A stretch of 64,000 bases of DNA from Adiantum capillus-veneris (GCA_014529385.2 CM043950.1:82594843-82658842), one strand, 5' to 3'; positions 53,831 to 64,000 are shown, numbered from the stretch's first letter. Notes: generated by a model not told the origin, from the letters alone. Numbers and translations are program-made.

Positions 53831-55143
53831 CAGTGTCCATCCAACTTCCACTTCAGCAAGGAAAGGAGGACTTAGAAGATATTATGCACATTTTGGAGCA
53901 AGGAGAGGCTCCTAAACACATGAATGCAGGGGAAAGGCGATGGTTATCTAGGAAAGCTACCAAGTATCGCTTAGTAAATGATAATTTGTATTGTCTTGGT
54001 AAGGATGGTGTGCTTAGGAGAGTGCCTTTGAAGAGTGAAATTGAAGAGATTTTAAAAGCTTGTCACGATGATGTGTGCGGAGGACACTTTGCACACGACA
54101 TCACTAGTAGAAAGGTTCTACAAGCTGGGTTTACTAGGCCAAGTCTTCATCGTGATGTCAAATACTGGTGTCAAACATGTGATGAATGTCAGAAAGCAGG
54201 ACCATGACGGCTCATAGCTGAACCTCAGAACCCAATAAAGGTATATGGGCCCTTTGAGAAGTGGGGAATGGATGCCATAGGGCCTCTACCACGCACTCAG
54301 TCAGGTAAAGAGTACATCATTATGGGAGTAGACTACATGACTAGATGGGCTGAGGCTATTCCAACCAATAGAATTACTGCTAAGGATGTGAATCAGTTCA
54401 TCTTTGACCACATCTGTTGCCGGTTTGGCACCCCTCTTGAAATACTATCTGATAGAGGACCAGGGTTTAGAGTAGACTTGGTAGGAGAACTAATGCAAAA
54501 GCTAAATATTCAACATCAACACTCTACTCCTTACTACCCTCAGTGCAATGGCTTCGTGGAAAAGGTAAATGGAATCATTTGCAAAATTCTCACCAAATAG
54601 GTACATGCCAGGCTCCAAGATTGGGACAAACACCTGAATGGAGCTCTATGGGCCTATAGAACCTCCTTCAAAACCGCATTAGGGTACACACCCTTTCATT
54701 TGGTTTATGGAAAGGAGGCGCTTTTGCCCATTGAAGTGAAGTTAACAAGTCTTAGAATATTGGGTAGCCACGTAGGCTCTCAAAAGAAGAAAGTACATCA
54801 AAGGATCATGAATCTAGAGAGGTTGCAATTGGATCGTGAAGAAGCCATCAACCACTATTCTCAAGAAGCAGAGAAGCGCATAGAAAAGTTCAACAAAAAG
54901 CTAGCATCCAAAGACATCAAAAAGGGATCTCTGGTGCTTCGATATGACAATCGCTTCGACACTCGTAAGGATGGAAAGTTTCTTTTTCGATGGGAAGGCC
55001 CGTTCTTGGTCACCAAAAAGTTAAAAAATGGCTCTTACAGACTTCAAGACATTGATGGTAAAGTGCCCAAGACCAGGACAAATGTATGGCGTCTAAAGCC
55101 TTATCACATCATGATAAGGTCAGACCAAGATCAAAGAAAGTAG
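53831..55143 (+). pseudogene. Gypsy A integrase
   Basis: HHCC zinc domain: LKACHDDVCGGHFAHDITSR then WCQTCDECQKAGP, with a stop at 54205. Core: EKWGMDAIGPLP (Asp 1), EILSDRGPGFRVDLVGEL (Asp 2), YYPQCNGFVEKVNG (Glu), with 35 residues between Asp 2 and Glu as in active integrases. A stop lies at 54598. Then DWDKHLNGALWAYRTSFKTA and TPFHLVYGKEALLPIEVK. The C-terminal part FLFRWEGPFLVTKKLKNGSY has the GPY/F-like pattern and ends NVWRLKPYHIM at 55143. There is no chromodomain. Confidence 0.92.
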
Positions 55144-55170
55144 GCTAGGGGCATAAATACCCCTAGCCAG

Positions 55171-55182
55171 GTTTGGGGGGGC
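55171..55182 (+). promoter_or_regulatory. Polypurine tract of gypsy A
   Basis: GTTTGGGGGGGC, two bases before the TG of the 3' LTR. Confidence 0.7.
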
Positions 55183-55184
55183 TA

Positions 55185-56459
55185 TGATCAAAGCCTATCA
55201 CAAATTTTTTTTTACTATATTTTGTTGGTTTTCCTTGATTCTAGAGGTTTACAATAAAAGAAAGAGTGAGAACAACCTCGTGGAAAAATTCAAACAATGA
55301 TTTGATGGGAATTTTTTCTTGACTAGTTCACCGGAGGTGAAAGGTAGAGGGAGAACCTAGTGGTAAAGGGAAGGAAAAATATATAAATGTGAAAAAAAAA
55401 GATATGATGTGGTTGTGGAGCCATGCACCCATGATTCAAGGGTCATGAGTGGCTCATATCATCATGGCTTTGGAGCCATATGATGATTCAAACAGATGGG
55501 ACCCAAGTGGAAGACTTGGTAAAGGAAAGAAACAGACACATGATTTTGCTGGGTTTTTAAAAAATACTTCCACTCCAATCCAAGAAAATTTGTCTTCATC
55601 AAAGTTGTAGCTGATGAGCTAGAGCTTCTGACCATATTTTTTTTATAATTTTTGCATCTACGGACGCCAGTTTTTTCAACTGTGGTGCAGACCACCCCCT
55701 CTACCTTTACACACACACCCTTCCTTTTCCACATTGAGACCTTTTCTAAAAATCAGCCATTAGTCTTCTCACCCTCCCCTCCTTCCTCCTCTCTCTCAAG
55801 CTCAAAAAACCATCACAAATTCCTCTTCTAATCACCTCTCAAATCATGCTTAATCTTGTTGTAATTCATAAGTTCTCATTCAACCCCTTTCTATTATTAC
55901 TAGATATGCATTGATTTTATGTAGATTCTTTACATTTTAAAATAAGGAAGCTCTTGGACTCAAGCTATGGAGAAAGGAGTGAGGACAACACAAGTGATGA
56001 TGGAGCCAATTAGTTGCAAATTGGTCAACAAATCACTTGGAAGGAGCTTCTTGATTGGTTGAATGTCCCTAATCAAGCTTCATTTGTACAAATTGCACTT
56101 GGATCTTAACCTCACTCCTAATCACTCTCTTTCCTATATAAAGAGCCCCCCCCCCCCCCCCCTTTGTAATTTCAAGTATCCCTCAGCCCCATTGAGTCTT
56201 TGTATCACTCATCATGAGCCCATAAAGCTCATTCATTCACTTTATTCTTGCACATTCTAGATTGAAAATAATTTTATGCTAGTAACCTCCCCTCCTCTTA
56301 CTTATGTTAATAGAATGTGTGTGTGAGAGTGCTTGATGTGATTTTGGCTAATTCTTGAGTTGTTGTTTAGTAATTTACATGCTATTTGTGTTGGAAGTGC
56401 TTGAAGTTATCCATTCCTTGTACACACACTAAGGTTAATGGTTCATTCATAGTTATAGT

Positions 56460-56491
<32 letters not shown>

Positions 56492-56612
56492 TGTGTGTGT
56501 AGCGGTCCTAGTCCACGCTTCCAAAACTAGGTGGTGCCCTCATCTCATTTTCCTTGTGGCGCAATGGAGTTTGTTTTGGTGTAGAGGCCGCCATTCCAAA
56601 TTTCCTTTGTCA
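55185..56612 (+). repeat. Gypsy A 3' LTR (1428 bp)
   Basis: TGATCAAAGCC...TTTGTCA. Differences from the 5' LTR include a 26-base deletion, a 17-C instead of 20-C run (56146-56162), and a (TC)n(TG)n tract at 56461-56501 where the 5' LTR has a long pure (TC)n. Only modest divergence otherwise. Confidence 0.92.
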
Positions 56613-56616
56613 GTAC

Positions 56617-57152
56617 CAAGTCAAAAACGATATAACATGCTTTGAAGAAACAAAGGAAAATCTCTCTCTCTCTCTCTATGCTTCTTTTTCAAGATTTTTT
56701 TTTTGAATGTTGAATTGACACAAGCACAAATTAGTAAACACATTCTTAAACGATTGGCATGAATGATCTTGTCTATTACATTTGGTTCGACTTCAACTCA
56801 ACACGATTAAATTAACACCACACTCTAGTTACAAACTCATATGAATATTGAGTCATCTCTCTCTCTCTCAAGCTCAACGAAGGAATCAAATACATGAGTT
56901 TCTCAATGTCCTTAACATGAATTTAATGTGAGAAAGTACGTCTCTAAAACCTGTGAAACTATGTCAATGGAACTCTTGGACAAAGACAAAGTTCTCAATT
57001 TGTTTCCTCAATATGTATTAGTAAATCAACAAGAGATTCTTGTTGAAGAATGGCATTGATATTATTGAAAGAGAGAAACAAGAAGAAAGGGAATTTTTGA
57101 ACAGGGTAAAAACAATCCCAAAGATTTGTAGATCTATATGTTGTGTGTTGGT

Positions 57153-57209
<57 letters not shown>

Positions 57210-57514
57210 TGTAACACTATTCATAACAATGTAAATACCTTAAAACATTTTCTCTAGAGAGAGAGAGAGAGAGAGGTGTCAATCAGAGCATATGTATTAC
57301 GGATCTCAATCCTCGAATAAACCTAGGTAGAGTGTAATCTCCCCTTCAAATTTTGAAATTTACCTTTCAAGATAAAATTAGTAGGTGGAAAACCTACAAG
57401 ATTTTTTTGGTAAATACCTCCTAATTTCAACCAAAAACCTATAACCTTTCCCGCTTCACTTCACGATTTTTCAAGCTTTTGGAGAAAAGGTTTTTTCGAG
57501 CCTTGATTATGATC

Positions 57515-57545
<31 letters not shown>

Positions 57546-57908
57546 CAATGAGAGCAAAAGTACATACCAAAATCATTTTGTATTAAATGTAAACATCTTT
57601 ATAGCTACCATCTTAGCATCTTAGCCTCGAGGCTCAATTATGGATACTAATTAACATTTTACCCAACATTTTTATTTACTTCAACAGCCCCGCTTCCTAT
57701 CATATTTCACAAAAAAATGTTTTTCCTCTCCTTTCTCGCAAGCAAAAGGCATTGCGCTTCTTAGATTCACCATCGTCTTCTTCCTCACTCTCCTTCCCTT
57801 CAAAGTTTCTATGGGTTGTTTTTTACTTTCTTAGATTGATTTTCAAAAGTTGATTCCTTTACAATTCTTCCGGGGTTCCTATTTAGTGAGAATTATACTA
57901 TGTTTTGA
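56617..57908. repeat. Gene-free stretch with many (GA)n/(TG)n tracts
   Basis: TG 57151-57177 with GA 57178-57203, GA 57254-57276, GA 57520-57545, and a TC tract near 56662-56678. The rest is AT-rich, no motif. Confidence 0.85.
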
Positions 57909-58003
57909 GAACTAACTAGGGGTGCCACCTCCACGTCAGTGCTACCTTTTCCACGAGAAACTAGGGGTGTCACCTCGACATGAGTGCTACCTTTTCCATG
58001 GGT
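57909..58003. repeat. Two-unit tandem repeat, about 52 bp
   Basis: AACTAGGGGTG(C/T)CACCTC followed by AGTGCTACCTTTTCCA occurs twice in direct order. Confidence 0.85.
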
Positions 58004-58183
58004 TACACTCGAAACAAGAGAAACCCCTTTTTGCAACAACTATTATAATACAACTAGAGCCCACCTTAGACCCATGTCACATTGGGACGGGTATCCCTTG
58101 CTTTTAGCAGTGTGCCTGCCCTTGGATGCTATTACATTGGGCCTAGTACAAAAGACTGCGGATATCCAACAACGAACCTCCCT

Positions 58184-58235
58184 TGGCCAAGTGCTACGAC
58201 ACCGGGTTTCTCGCTGCCACTCAGAGTTCAAATCC
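58184..58235 (+). mobile_element. SINE-like tRNA-derived sequence
   Basis: TGGCCAAGTGCT (58184-58195, A box of the Ser/Leu tRNA type) and GTTCAAATCC (58226-58235, perfect B box) with 30 bases between. No cloverleaf arms close, so not a tRNA gene. Ends unknown. Confidence 0.45.
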
Positions 58236-58289
58236 AATCCCACGCGCTCGAGCCATACCTTTTGGTAGATAGACTCCCATTTTGAAAGT

Positions 58290-59245
58290 TGGCCGAGGTG
58301 GGAAGGCCGCCCCTCCGACAAACCCCATGGGCCAACTTTCACTTTTCGGAGAGCCAATGAGAACGCACCATTTCAGCATGGCCATCCTCCCCCCACCCCA
58401 GTGTGACACGCTTTAGCCACGTCTATATTTTGATTATCAAGGTAAAGCCTCGTTGCACATTCCCAATCATTCCATGGTGTTCCATACAAAAACATGGGCA
58501 CCAAGAGACTTAATGAAATCAAGTGTAATCTTGCACGTAGATTCGCGAAGTTCCCTTCTCCATCAATCAAGTATGGTTAGCAATCTAGCACAGATTGGTA
58601 ACACATATGTGCCTCCTTAATTCACAAGGAGCATGGTTGACTTCGACGCACATCCATGAAAGTAGCCCATCGTCTCAAACAATGAAGAGTAGGTTGTCCA
58701 CTTACTGTCAAAATAGCAACTACAAAAGGATGTAAGAGCAGACTCACTAATGTATCAAAATCAACATTCAAAAAGAGTGCGTTGTCTACACAAACTGGTC
58801 TTTACCAATTTAGTGTTCAAAACATTTCCAAATTCTATACAAGACAGCACTAAAGAGGTTGAAAATTACAGAGAGACCTAACATTGGCTCAATTGCGAGA
58901 ATCAAATAAGAAGGTAAATCACGAGATTCCATACTTATACCATGTGTCCTAATTATACTACTCTGACAACACACATGTTCCAACACATTGCTAGAAAAAG
59001 ATTTGAAGAAAATACAATAAAGCAAAGAACCAATTTGCAATTAGAAATAGTAAAAGTAACATTTGCAAGACATTACATATTTCGAGAATTCCCAAAGCTT
59101 TAGCATCAAAATAGAATGCCACATCCAATGCAGCAATAAATTATGACAATCACCAGTTTGAAATGTAATCACTGCTGCAATTTTGTTGCCCAATGCACAT
59201 GCACCAGTGGGGACTCTCTCCCCGGCCTCTCTCTTTTGGCGCCAA
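58290..59245. other. No gene recognised
   Basis: Minus-strand frames at 58373-58570 and 58810-59040 lack motifs and are probably chance. Confidence 0.4.
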
Positions 59246-59304
59246 GTCTATAAAAGAGGTATCTGCCTGTCTCTATTGCATAAGACTATAAAAGAGGTAT
59301 CTGC
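59246..59304. repeat. Duplicated TATA-like word
   Basis: CTATAAAAGAGGTATCTGC occurs at 59248-59266 and 59286-59304. A TTTTGGCGCC word lies just before it. It could be an LTR promoter remnant or chance. Confidence 0.5.
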
Positions 59305-59584
59305 AAAGAAAATGAACCTCGTCAAGATTGGCTATACATGACATCAGCAACAACTTATGAATCATACACATATTGAGCTTTTTGTATATTTAATCACAAG
59401 TCTCAATTATAAAATGTTCAGTTATTTGAAAGACTTTAATTTCTTTGTACTTTTGCTCTTTTTTCTTGTAGATAAAAATTTCACAAATTGATATTAAGAC
59501 CACACTAAACCTCTATTTTTTCAAGCATTTTCTACAATCAAACCATTTTGGAAATTCCTTTTTGTAGAATCCAAAGTACAATTT

Positions 59585-59926
59585 TTGCATTACACTTACA
59601 CAAGAAACTTCTCTAACACTGTTTCCTTACACGTTATCCTTATGATTCTGTCTCTAAGAGGTACGCAAGCTTCCTCGTTCAACCCGAAGTGGTCCACCTC
59701 AAAAAGTGTGGCGCATGGATTACATGTACAAGAGGAGTTTAAAAATGGAAATTTGGAAAATACAAAGTTGAACGGGGTCACTTTATTCATGGTGAAGTAT
59801 GAGTGTAAAGGAATTTTATACGTACCTCTTGAATGCATGTGCTATAGGTATTTTGGGAAGGTGAAACCCCGTAGTTTCAACAAAATTCCAAATCCAAATC
59901 CTCAGTTGCCTTTTACTTTTGAATAG
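59585..59926 (+). CDS. Hypothetical open frame, doubtful
   Basis: 113 residues from MHYTYTRNFSNTVSLHVIL through SLRGTQASSFNPKWSTSKSV to NKIPNPNPQLPFTFE. An 80-residue frame also runs on the opposite strand. No domain is recognised and no promoter is seen. Listed because it is among the longer open frames outside transposons, but chance is likely. Confidence 0.15.
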   Translation: MHYTYTRNFSNTVSLHVILMILSLRGTQASSFNPKWSTSKSVAHGLHVQEEFKNGNLENTKLNGVTLFMVKYECKGILYVPLECMCYRYFGKVKPRSFNKIPNPNPQLPFTFE

Positions 59927-60288
59927 AGCAGGTCCTCTACACGAGTCATTACAATTTTGCCAGCCACGGAATAGAGCTAGGATAGGAAAAAATTGCATAC
60001 TCATCACAGCCACAAGCCAAGTGTTTCATCACCTTCCAGCATTTTTGTGTCAAAAGTTTGTGATTAATAGATAATTATAGAATTTTCATTGTTAGAATTA
60101 TAGATAGTTTCTGCTTGCTCAAATTTTGTTCTCTTTATATATACCTAGATGACTCCAGGATAAGCCGAGATTCACCCTTGAAGGAAAGTGCAAGGTACAG
60201 ATCCATGGTAGTCACCCACAAGACAATATAACCATCAGCTTCATCATGCATAGTATTGACTAAATACCATGACATCCCCACTAACTAT
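59927..60288. other. No gene recognised
   Basis: Left flank of the copia element at 60289. Confidence 0.4.
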
Positions 60289-60513
60289 TGGAATTAGGGT
60301 TGCAGAGAAACGCACACAGCTTGGAGAAGACGAAGGAAGCTCAAGGCACACAGCTGAGAGTGTGTTACTTAGTGTGAAATGGAAAGATAGATAGCCCTAG
60401 AGTGATGGGCGTATATACAATGCACGGGGGAAAAAACCTCCTAAAGAGGGAAAAAAATGCCCCGGCGGTCCTAGAGTGTTTTCACACATCACTACCACAT
60501 GTATATGGTAACA
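60289..60513 (-). repeat. Copia-2 3' LTR (225 bp)
   Basis: TGGAATTAGGG...ATGGTAACA on the plus strand; about 85 to 90 percent like the copies at 13249-13470 and 16060-16281. Confidence 0.88.
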
Positions 60514-60588
60514 AATCCCCCTTAGAGTGATGCGGTGAACAAGAGCTGGCACATGAGTAAAGGGAAGTGACATGCCCTAAGGACATGA

Positions 60589-61200
60589 TCAGTCCACAAA
60601 GGGGAGTAAGCCCAAAGCTCTTGCGGAAAGCTTCGAGCTTCTCACGAGACATTGCCTTTGTAAAAAGATCTGCAAGTTGTCTTGTGTTGGCACATAAGCC
60701 AAGCTGATCTCTCCTGCTGAGAGCCTCTCCCTGACATAGTGGTAATGCACCTCAATGTGCTTTGTGAGAGCATGAAAAACTGGGTTCCTCGCAACTGCCA
60801 ATGCGCTCTGAGTGTTAGTGTAGATAGTGTTAGCGGTGTCCTGTCCAACACCCAAATCAGCCATAAGGCGTCTGAGCCATACACACTCAACCGTAGCTGT
60901 GAATATTGCCCTGTACTTGGCCTCACAACTAGAAGTGGCCACAGTAGGTTGCTTCTTGCTCAACCATGATATACATGAACTGCCAAGCATGAAACAAAAA
61001 TCACTTGTGGACACTCGCGTGTCAAAACAACCAGCCCAACCTGAGTCCGAAAAAGCATGTAAGTTTGGTGGCAATGATCTCCCCTTGGGATAAAACAAGC
61101 CAAGATGTAAAGTGCCACTAAGGTAGCGGAAAATCCTGTTAACAGCCTGCCAATGCTTAGACCCTGGGCTATGCATAAATCTACTGACCAGTGACTGCAA
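60589..61200 (-). pseudogene. Copia-2 RNase H
   Basis: Open for 203 residues: SRFMHSPGSKHWQAVNRIFR, LHAFSDSGWAGCFDTRVSTS, SWLSKKQPTVATSSCEAKYR, then TIYTNTQSALAVARNPVF and TKHIEVHYHYVRERLSAGE, VPTQDNL. Asp (F-S-D-S) and Glu (S-C-E-A) are kept; the third site, usually C-D-N-Q or C-D-S-Q, is T-N-T-Q, so an active-site Asp is lost. It is joined to RT by a frameshift near 61190. Confidence 0.88.
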
Positions 61201-62020
61201 ACTGAATATCCGGCCTCATGTTGCACACATAAATAAGATAGCCAACAACAGTTTGGTAAAGAGTGACATCAGCAGGATCACCAACATCATGTAGACTTAA
61301 CTTCAAACCTGTTTCCATGGGAGTGGCAATAGGTTTGCAATCCTCAAGTCCAAACTTACATAGCAATGTTTCTATGTAGCTTTTCTAACACAAGGCAATA
61401 CCACCATCACACTGTTTAAACTGTATGCCCAAGTAATGATGCAACAACCCCAAATCTTTCATCTTGAAAGTAGCATTCAAATCAGCCTTAAATTCAGCAA
61501 TATGTGCCTCATTGGGACCAGTGATCAACAAATCATCCACATAAAGAACAACAATGAGAAGTACATTGCCCTCACGCTTGACATACAATGTGCTTTCTGT
61601 TGGACTGTTAAGAAAGCCTCGTTTGAACAAATGAGTGTCAGCTTTCTCATACCAAGCACGAGGAGATTGCTTCAACCCATACAAAGCCTTCTTACGTTTG
61701 CACACTTTGTCTTCTTGTCCTTTCTTGACAAATCCGCGAGGCTGCGTTACATAAACTTCCTCAAATATGTCACCATTCAAGAAAGCAGTAACAATGTCTG
61801 ATTGATATACATCCCAACCAAAATGAGCTGCCAATGCATATAGAAAATGCACAGTAGTTATACGACAAGTGGGAGAAGAAGTTTCTTTATAGTCTATGCC
61901 TTTTTGTTGTGCATAACCCTTTGTAACAAGTTGAGCGTTATGGTGATCGATCTCACCATCCGGCTTGTCTTTCAACTTGTAAACCCACTTCGTACCAATG
62001 GCCTTTTTGCCTAGAGTTTT
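61181..62020 (-). pseudogene. Copia-2 reverse transcriptase
   Basis: Starts LGKKAIGTKWVYKLKDKPDG, then LVTKGYAQQKGIDYKETSSP, GWDVYQSDIVTAFLNGDIFE (first catalytic Asp), KALYGLKQSPRAWYEKADTH, LLIVVLYVDDLLITGPNEAH (YVDD intact, codons at 61532-61537), and MKDLGLLHHYLGIQFKQCDG. A TAG stop replaces a Gln codon near 61386. After it the frame goes on as CKFGLEDCKPIATPMETGLK. It copies the element RNA in the particle. Confidence 0.92.
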
Positions 62021-62440
62021 GCATCTGAAACATCCCTTGAATCTGCAACTGCATTTGCAAAATTTTGTCCACACTTGTCATACAAAGTAAGATTATACAA
62101 CCCACGGTACAAAAGGCCAGATGCAATAATTTCATCACCAAAACTGGGATCATGAATTGTACATCTGTCATCCACAAATTTGACTACAAGTCAAAGTCTA
62201 GCAAGTGCAATTACAGACAAAAGATTCTTCTTGATCCCAGGTACATAAAGTGCATCGACAAGTGTGAAAGAACTACCATTTGCAGCAGTAAGCACAATCT
62301 TTCCAACTCCCTGAATCGGATAAGTGGCATTGTTGGCACAAGCGACTGAATTCCCATGAGGGACAGACTCGAGAGAGGTGAACAATTCTCGATGTGAGGT
62401 AATGTGCTTTGAAGCACCACTATCAAATTACTACACATGT
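62011..62440 (-). pseudogene. Copia-2 protease and cut GAG-pre-integrase part
   Basis: The active site D-S-G-A lies at about 62416-62424, followed by SKHITSHRELFTSLESV, YPIQGVGKIVLTAANGSSFT, LVDALYVPGIKKNLLSVIA, the usual copia protease order. Next comes VDDRCTIHDPSFGDEIIASG, LLYRGLYNLTLYDKCGQN, ending SRDVSDAKL just where W-H-x-R-x-G-H should begin. There the sequence passes into RT. Two stops precede the active site. Confidence 0.85.
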
Positions 62441-62532
62441 GAATCTGCAGTAACTAACATGCATGCGTCATGGACAACAAAATTGTATGTGCACTCTGCA
62501 CTAAAAGCCCATTCTGCATCAACATCAACATC

Positions 62533-62985
62533 TCAGTCTCCTTTCACCGAAAACTCAACCATGGCTGTATTTGTAGCGGAACCAAAATTTGCAGTGGAAC
62601 CACCCTCTTTCTTCTTAGCCTCTTTGGCCTGCAACTTAGGACACTGCTTGATCAAGTGATCATTAGGACCCCCCCTCCACCTGTGTTTTTGCAGATCAGG
62701 CCAGCGTTTTTGCTTTTGGCAGCAAGCATTACACTTTTTGGGCTCTTTCTTCGTGGAAAACCACCCCAACCTATCTGTGTTTTTGGGGAGTAGCTGCGTT
62801 TTTGGTAGGCTGGAGCGTTTTTGCATAAGAAGGGACAGCGCCAACAGCAGCCCTTTACAGATCTTGCCTATCCTACCCAGCTTGGCATCCGGTGCTTTGC
62901 CGGTGACAATCCTCTTTATCTGCTACAGATTCAGCGCTGTTTTTTCTCTGTTTTCAGCCATCTGAGGTTGTGACATTGATTCCCC
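62533..62985 (-). pseudogene. Copia-2 gag remnant
   Basis: Begins MSQPQMAENREKTALNL near 62982 with an early stop, then LLMQKRSSLPKTQLLPKN, CNACCQKQKRWPDLQKHRW and RGGPNDHLIKQCPKLQAKEA. The last part is a zinc knuckle of which only His and the final Cys remain (the first two Cys positions read His and Arg). Most of the gag core is absent, so a deletion within gag is likely. Confidence 0.7.
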
Positions 62986-63088
62986 ACCCTCCTCAAACCC
63001 TCTGCACCGCTCCGAACCCTGCCGAAAGCGTGAGAGCACGCTGAAAATCGCTGGACATCAGCATTTTCATCACCTCACAATTGCATTT

Positions 63089-63746
63089 TTGGGTGGACAG
63101 CAGCCACATGGTTTGTGTTTCTCACAGGGGATGAAGTTACCTCCTGCCAGGACACCATCTGATGGTGGTCCGTGCAGTCTCTCAGTGATTGCTGCAGTAC
63201 AGGGTATCTTCGACATCGGCTTGATCATCGACAAGGCGTACGATCCTTGGGAGATCCATTCATTCCAGCCATCATTCGGCGGTTGCGCACTCCAGAGGGG
63301 GTGGTGACTCGTGGTTTGCTATGGACACACCTATGCATTCATCAAAGGAGTTCACACGAGATATGGCCATGCTCATGGAATATGGGATTTCGACATTCCC
63401 AGAGACGACACCACCATCTTGGGTGGACAGACACTTACCACTTGACCTCGACGCGTCAGATCACTTACTTACACACGAGCATTTACATGGACTCAGGGAG
63501 AGGATCTTGGATCTCTTCTTGGACAAGTTCATTGCTTGGATCTACCGACTGGAGTGGGAATTCAGTGCTTTGGACTCTCTTGGAGAGTTTATCCGCAAGA
63601 TGCGGGAGATCGTGCATCATTATGCGACTACATCCGGAGTCACCTGGAGCTTGGCTTGGATGGTAGTGCAGTTGCTCTTCTACACTGCTGATCATTTGGA
63701 TTGCTACCTTCAAGGTTGCTTACACTCACCCTCGATAAGCTTATAA
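63089..63746 (+). pseudogene. Unidentified coding-like region
   Basis: Two plus-strand frames give well-formed protein: 63172-63307 region SLSVIAAVQGIFDIGLIIDK and AYDPWEIHSFQPSF, then after a frame change 63321-63746 reads FTRDMAMLMEYGISTFPETT, PSWVDRHLPLDLDASDHLLT, LRERILDLFLDKFIAWIYRL and FIRKMREIVHHYATTSGVTW. The second part is mostly helical and Trp-rich. It may be one protein broken by a frameshift, perhaps from a transposon or a host gene. I know no family match. Confidence 0.35.
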
Positions 63747-64000
63747 CAGACTTATCTCTTGACTTGGGTAGTAGGCCACTCCCATCTCATTCACATTGAG
63801 AGCCACACCAAGTTGCGGTTTGGTGGAGTTGTTGGAGGATGCTGTTTTGGTTGACACAGGAGAATTGGAGGTAGGAGATACAGGCAAGACGGCACAGACA
63901 TCTTGTTCTAGCCACTTCACTTCTCAGCACATGCTGCTTAGTCTGGCTTCCCTTCTTCATACAGGATGATTACGGTGCAGACAGCTTGGTCTGACCACAC
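63747..64000. other. Window end, no gene recognised
   Basis: Short frames only. Confidence 0.4.

Larger units (their letters stand above)
47457..56612 (+). mobile_element. Nearly complete Tat-like Ty3/gypsy element, 'gypsy A' (9.16 kb)
   Basis: 5' LTR 47457-48951, PBS-like site at 48957, extra ORF before gag, gag, protease, RT, RNase H, a second plant-type RNase H, integrase, PPT 55171-55182, and 3' LTR 55185-56612. GTAC stands on both sides (47453-47456 and 56613-56616) as target duplication. Two RNase H domains together with an ORF upstream of gag are known for the Tat/Ogre branch of plant gypsy elements. The main frame has eight stop codons, so this copy is not autonomous. Confidence 0.93.
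60289..62985 (-). mobile_element. Ty1/copia element lacking integrase (copia-2)
   Basis: Minus strand: gag remnant, protease, start of the GAG-pre-integrase part, then directly RT, RNase H, PPT (60514-60523, AAGGGGGATT on the minus strand) and 3' LTR. The whole integrase is missing. The 5' LTR and PBS were not found right of the gag. Same family as the LTRs at 13249 and 16060 and as copia-1. Confidence 0.88.

Overview
This is a window of plant nuclear DNA that consists almost entirely of transposable-element debris and simple-sequence repeats. The evidence is: several plant-type LTR retrotransposon families (Ty3/gypsy with a second, plant-type RNase H; Ty1/copia with a YVDD polymerase motif), primer-binding sites matching plant initiator-tRNA-Met (TGGTATCAGAGC), a LINE relic, tRNA-derived SINE-like pieces, and very dense (TG)n, (TC)n and (GA)n tracts. 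No intact host gene, rRNA gene, complete tRNA gene or CRISPR array was found. The repeat load fits a land plant with a large genome (fern, lycophyte or gymnosperm would all fit); I cannot fix the species from the sequence.

Layout. 1-7100: a dead gypsy reverse transcriptase fragment fused to a DUF4283-like LINE ORF1 fragment, a repeat interrupted by an A-tailed retroposon, then a minus-strand non-autonomous LTR element (2721-6880) with one Asp/His-rich gag-like ORF, cut off on its right by a LINE piece. 7100-10700: tandem repeats, an unidentified coding-like relic, and a plus-strand LTR element (PBS at 9454) whose leader is homologous to that of the 2721-6880 element. 10718-16492: a tandem duplication of about 2.9 kb with a 5-bp microhomology junction, carrying two copies of a 222-bp copia LTR. 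16282-22165: three copia fragments separated by short tandem duplications. 22166-31284: mostly AT-rich sequence without genes, a solo LTR, a 64-bp tandem repeat, (GA)n arrays, a gypsy-LTR-like stretch and another LTR with PBS.

31450-42450: a large minus-strand gypsy element (here 'gypsy B') with leader, gag carrying four zinc-knuckle motifs, protease split by a 1.34-kb TIR element flanked by TTAA, a reverse transcriptase with an internal deletion, RNase H, integrase, and an unexpected second retropepsin-like domain after the integrase. 47457-56612: a nearly complete plus-strand Tat-like gypsy element ('gypsy A') with both LTRs, a 4-bp target duplication, PBS, PPT, an extra ORF before gag and a gag-pol frame broken only by stop codons. 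60289-62985: a minus-strand copia element that has lost its integrase.

The genes here work only as parts of retrotransposons: gag builds the particle, protease cuts the polyprotein, RT/RNase H copies the RNA from the PBS and PPT, and integrase inserts the copy. Every copy seen is broken in at least one essential part, so any movement would have needed proteins from elsewhere. The strongest points for follow-up are the shared dead-RT lineage, the TTAA-flanked TIR element, the downstream retropepsin of gypsy B and the duplicated pre-gag module of gypsy A.
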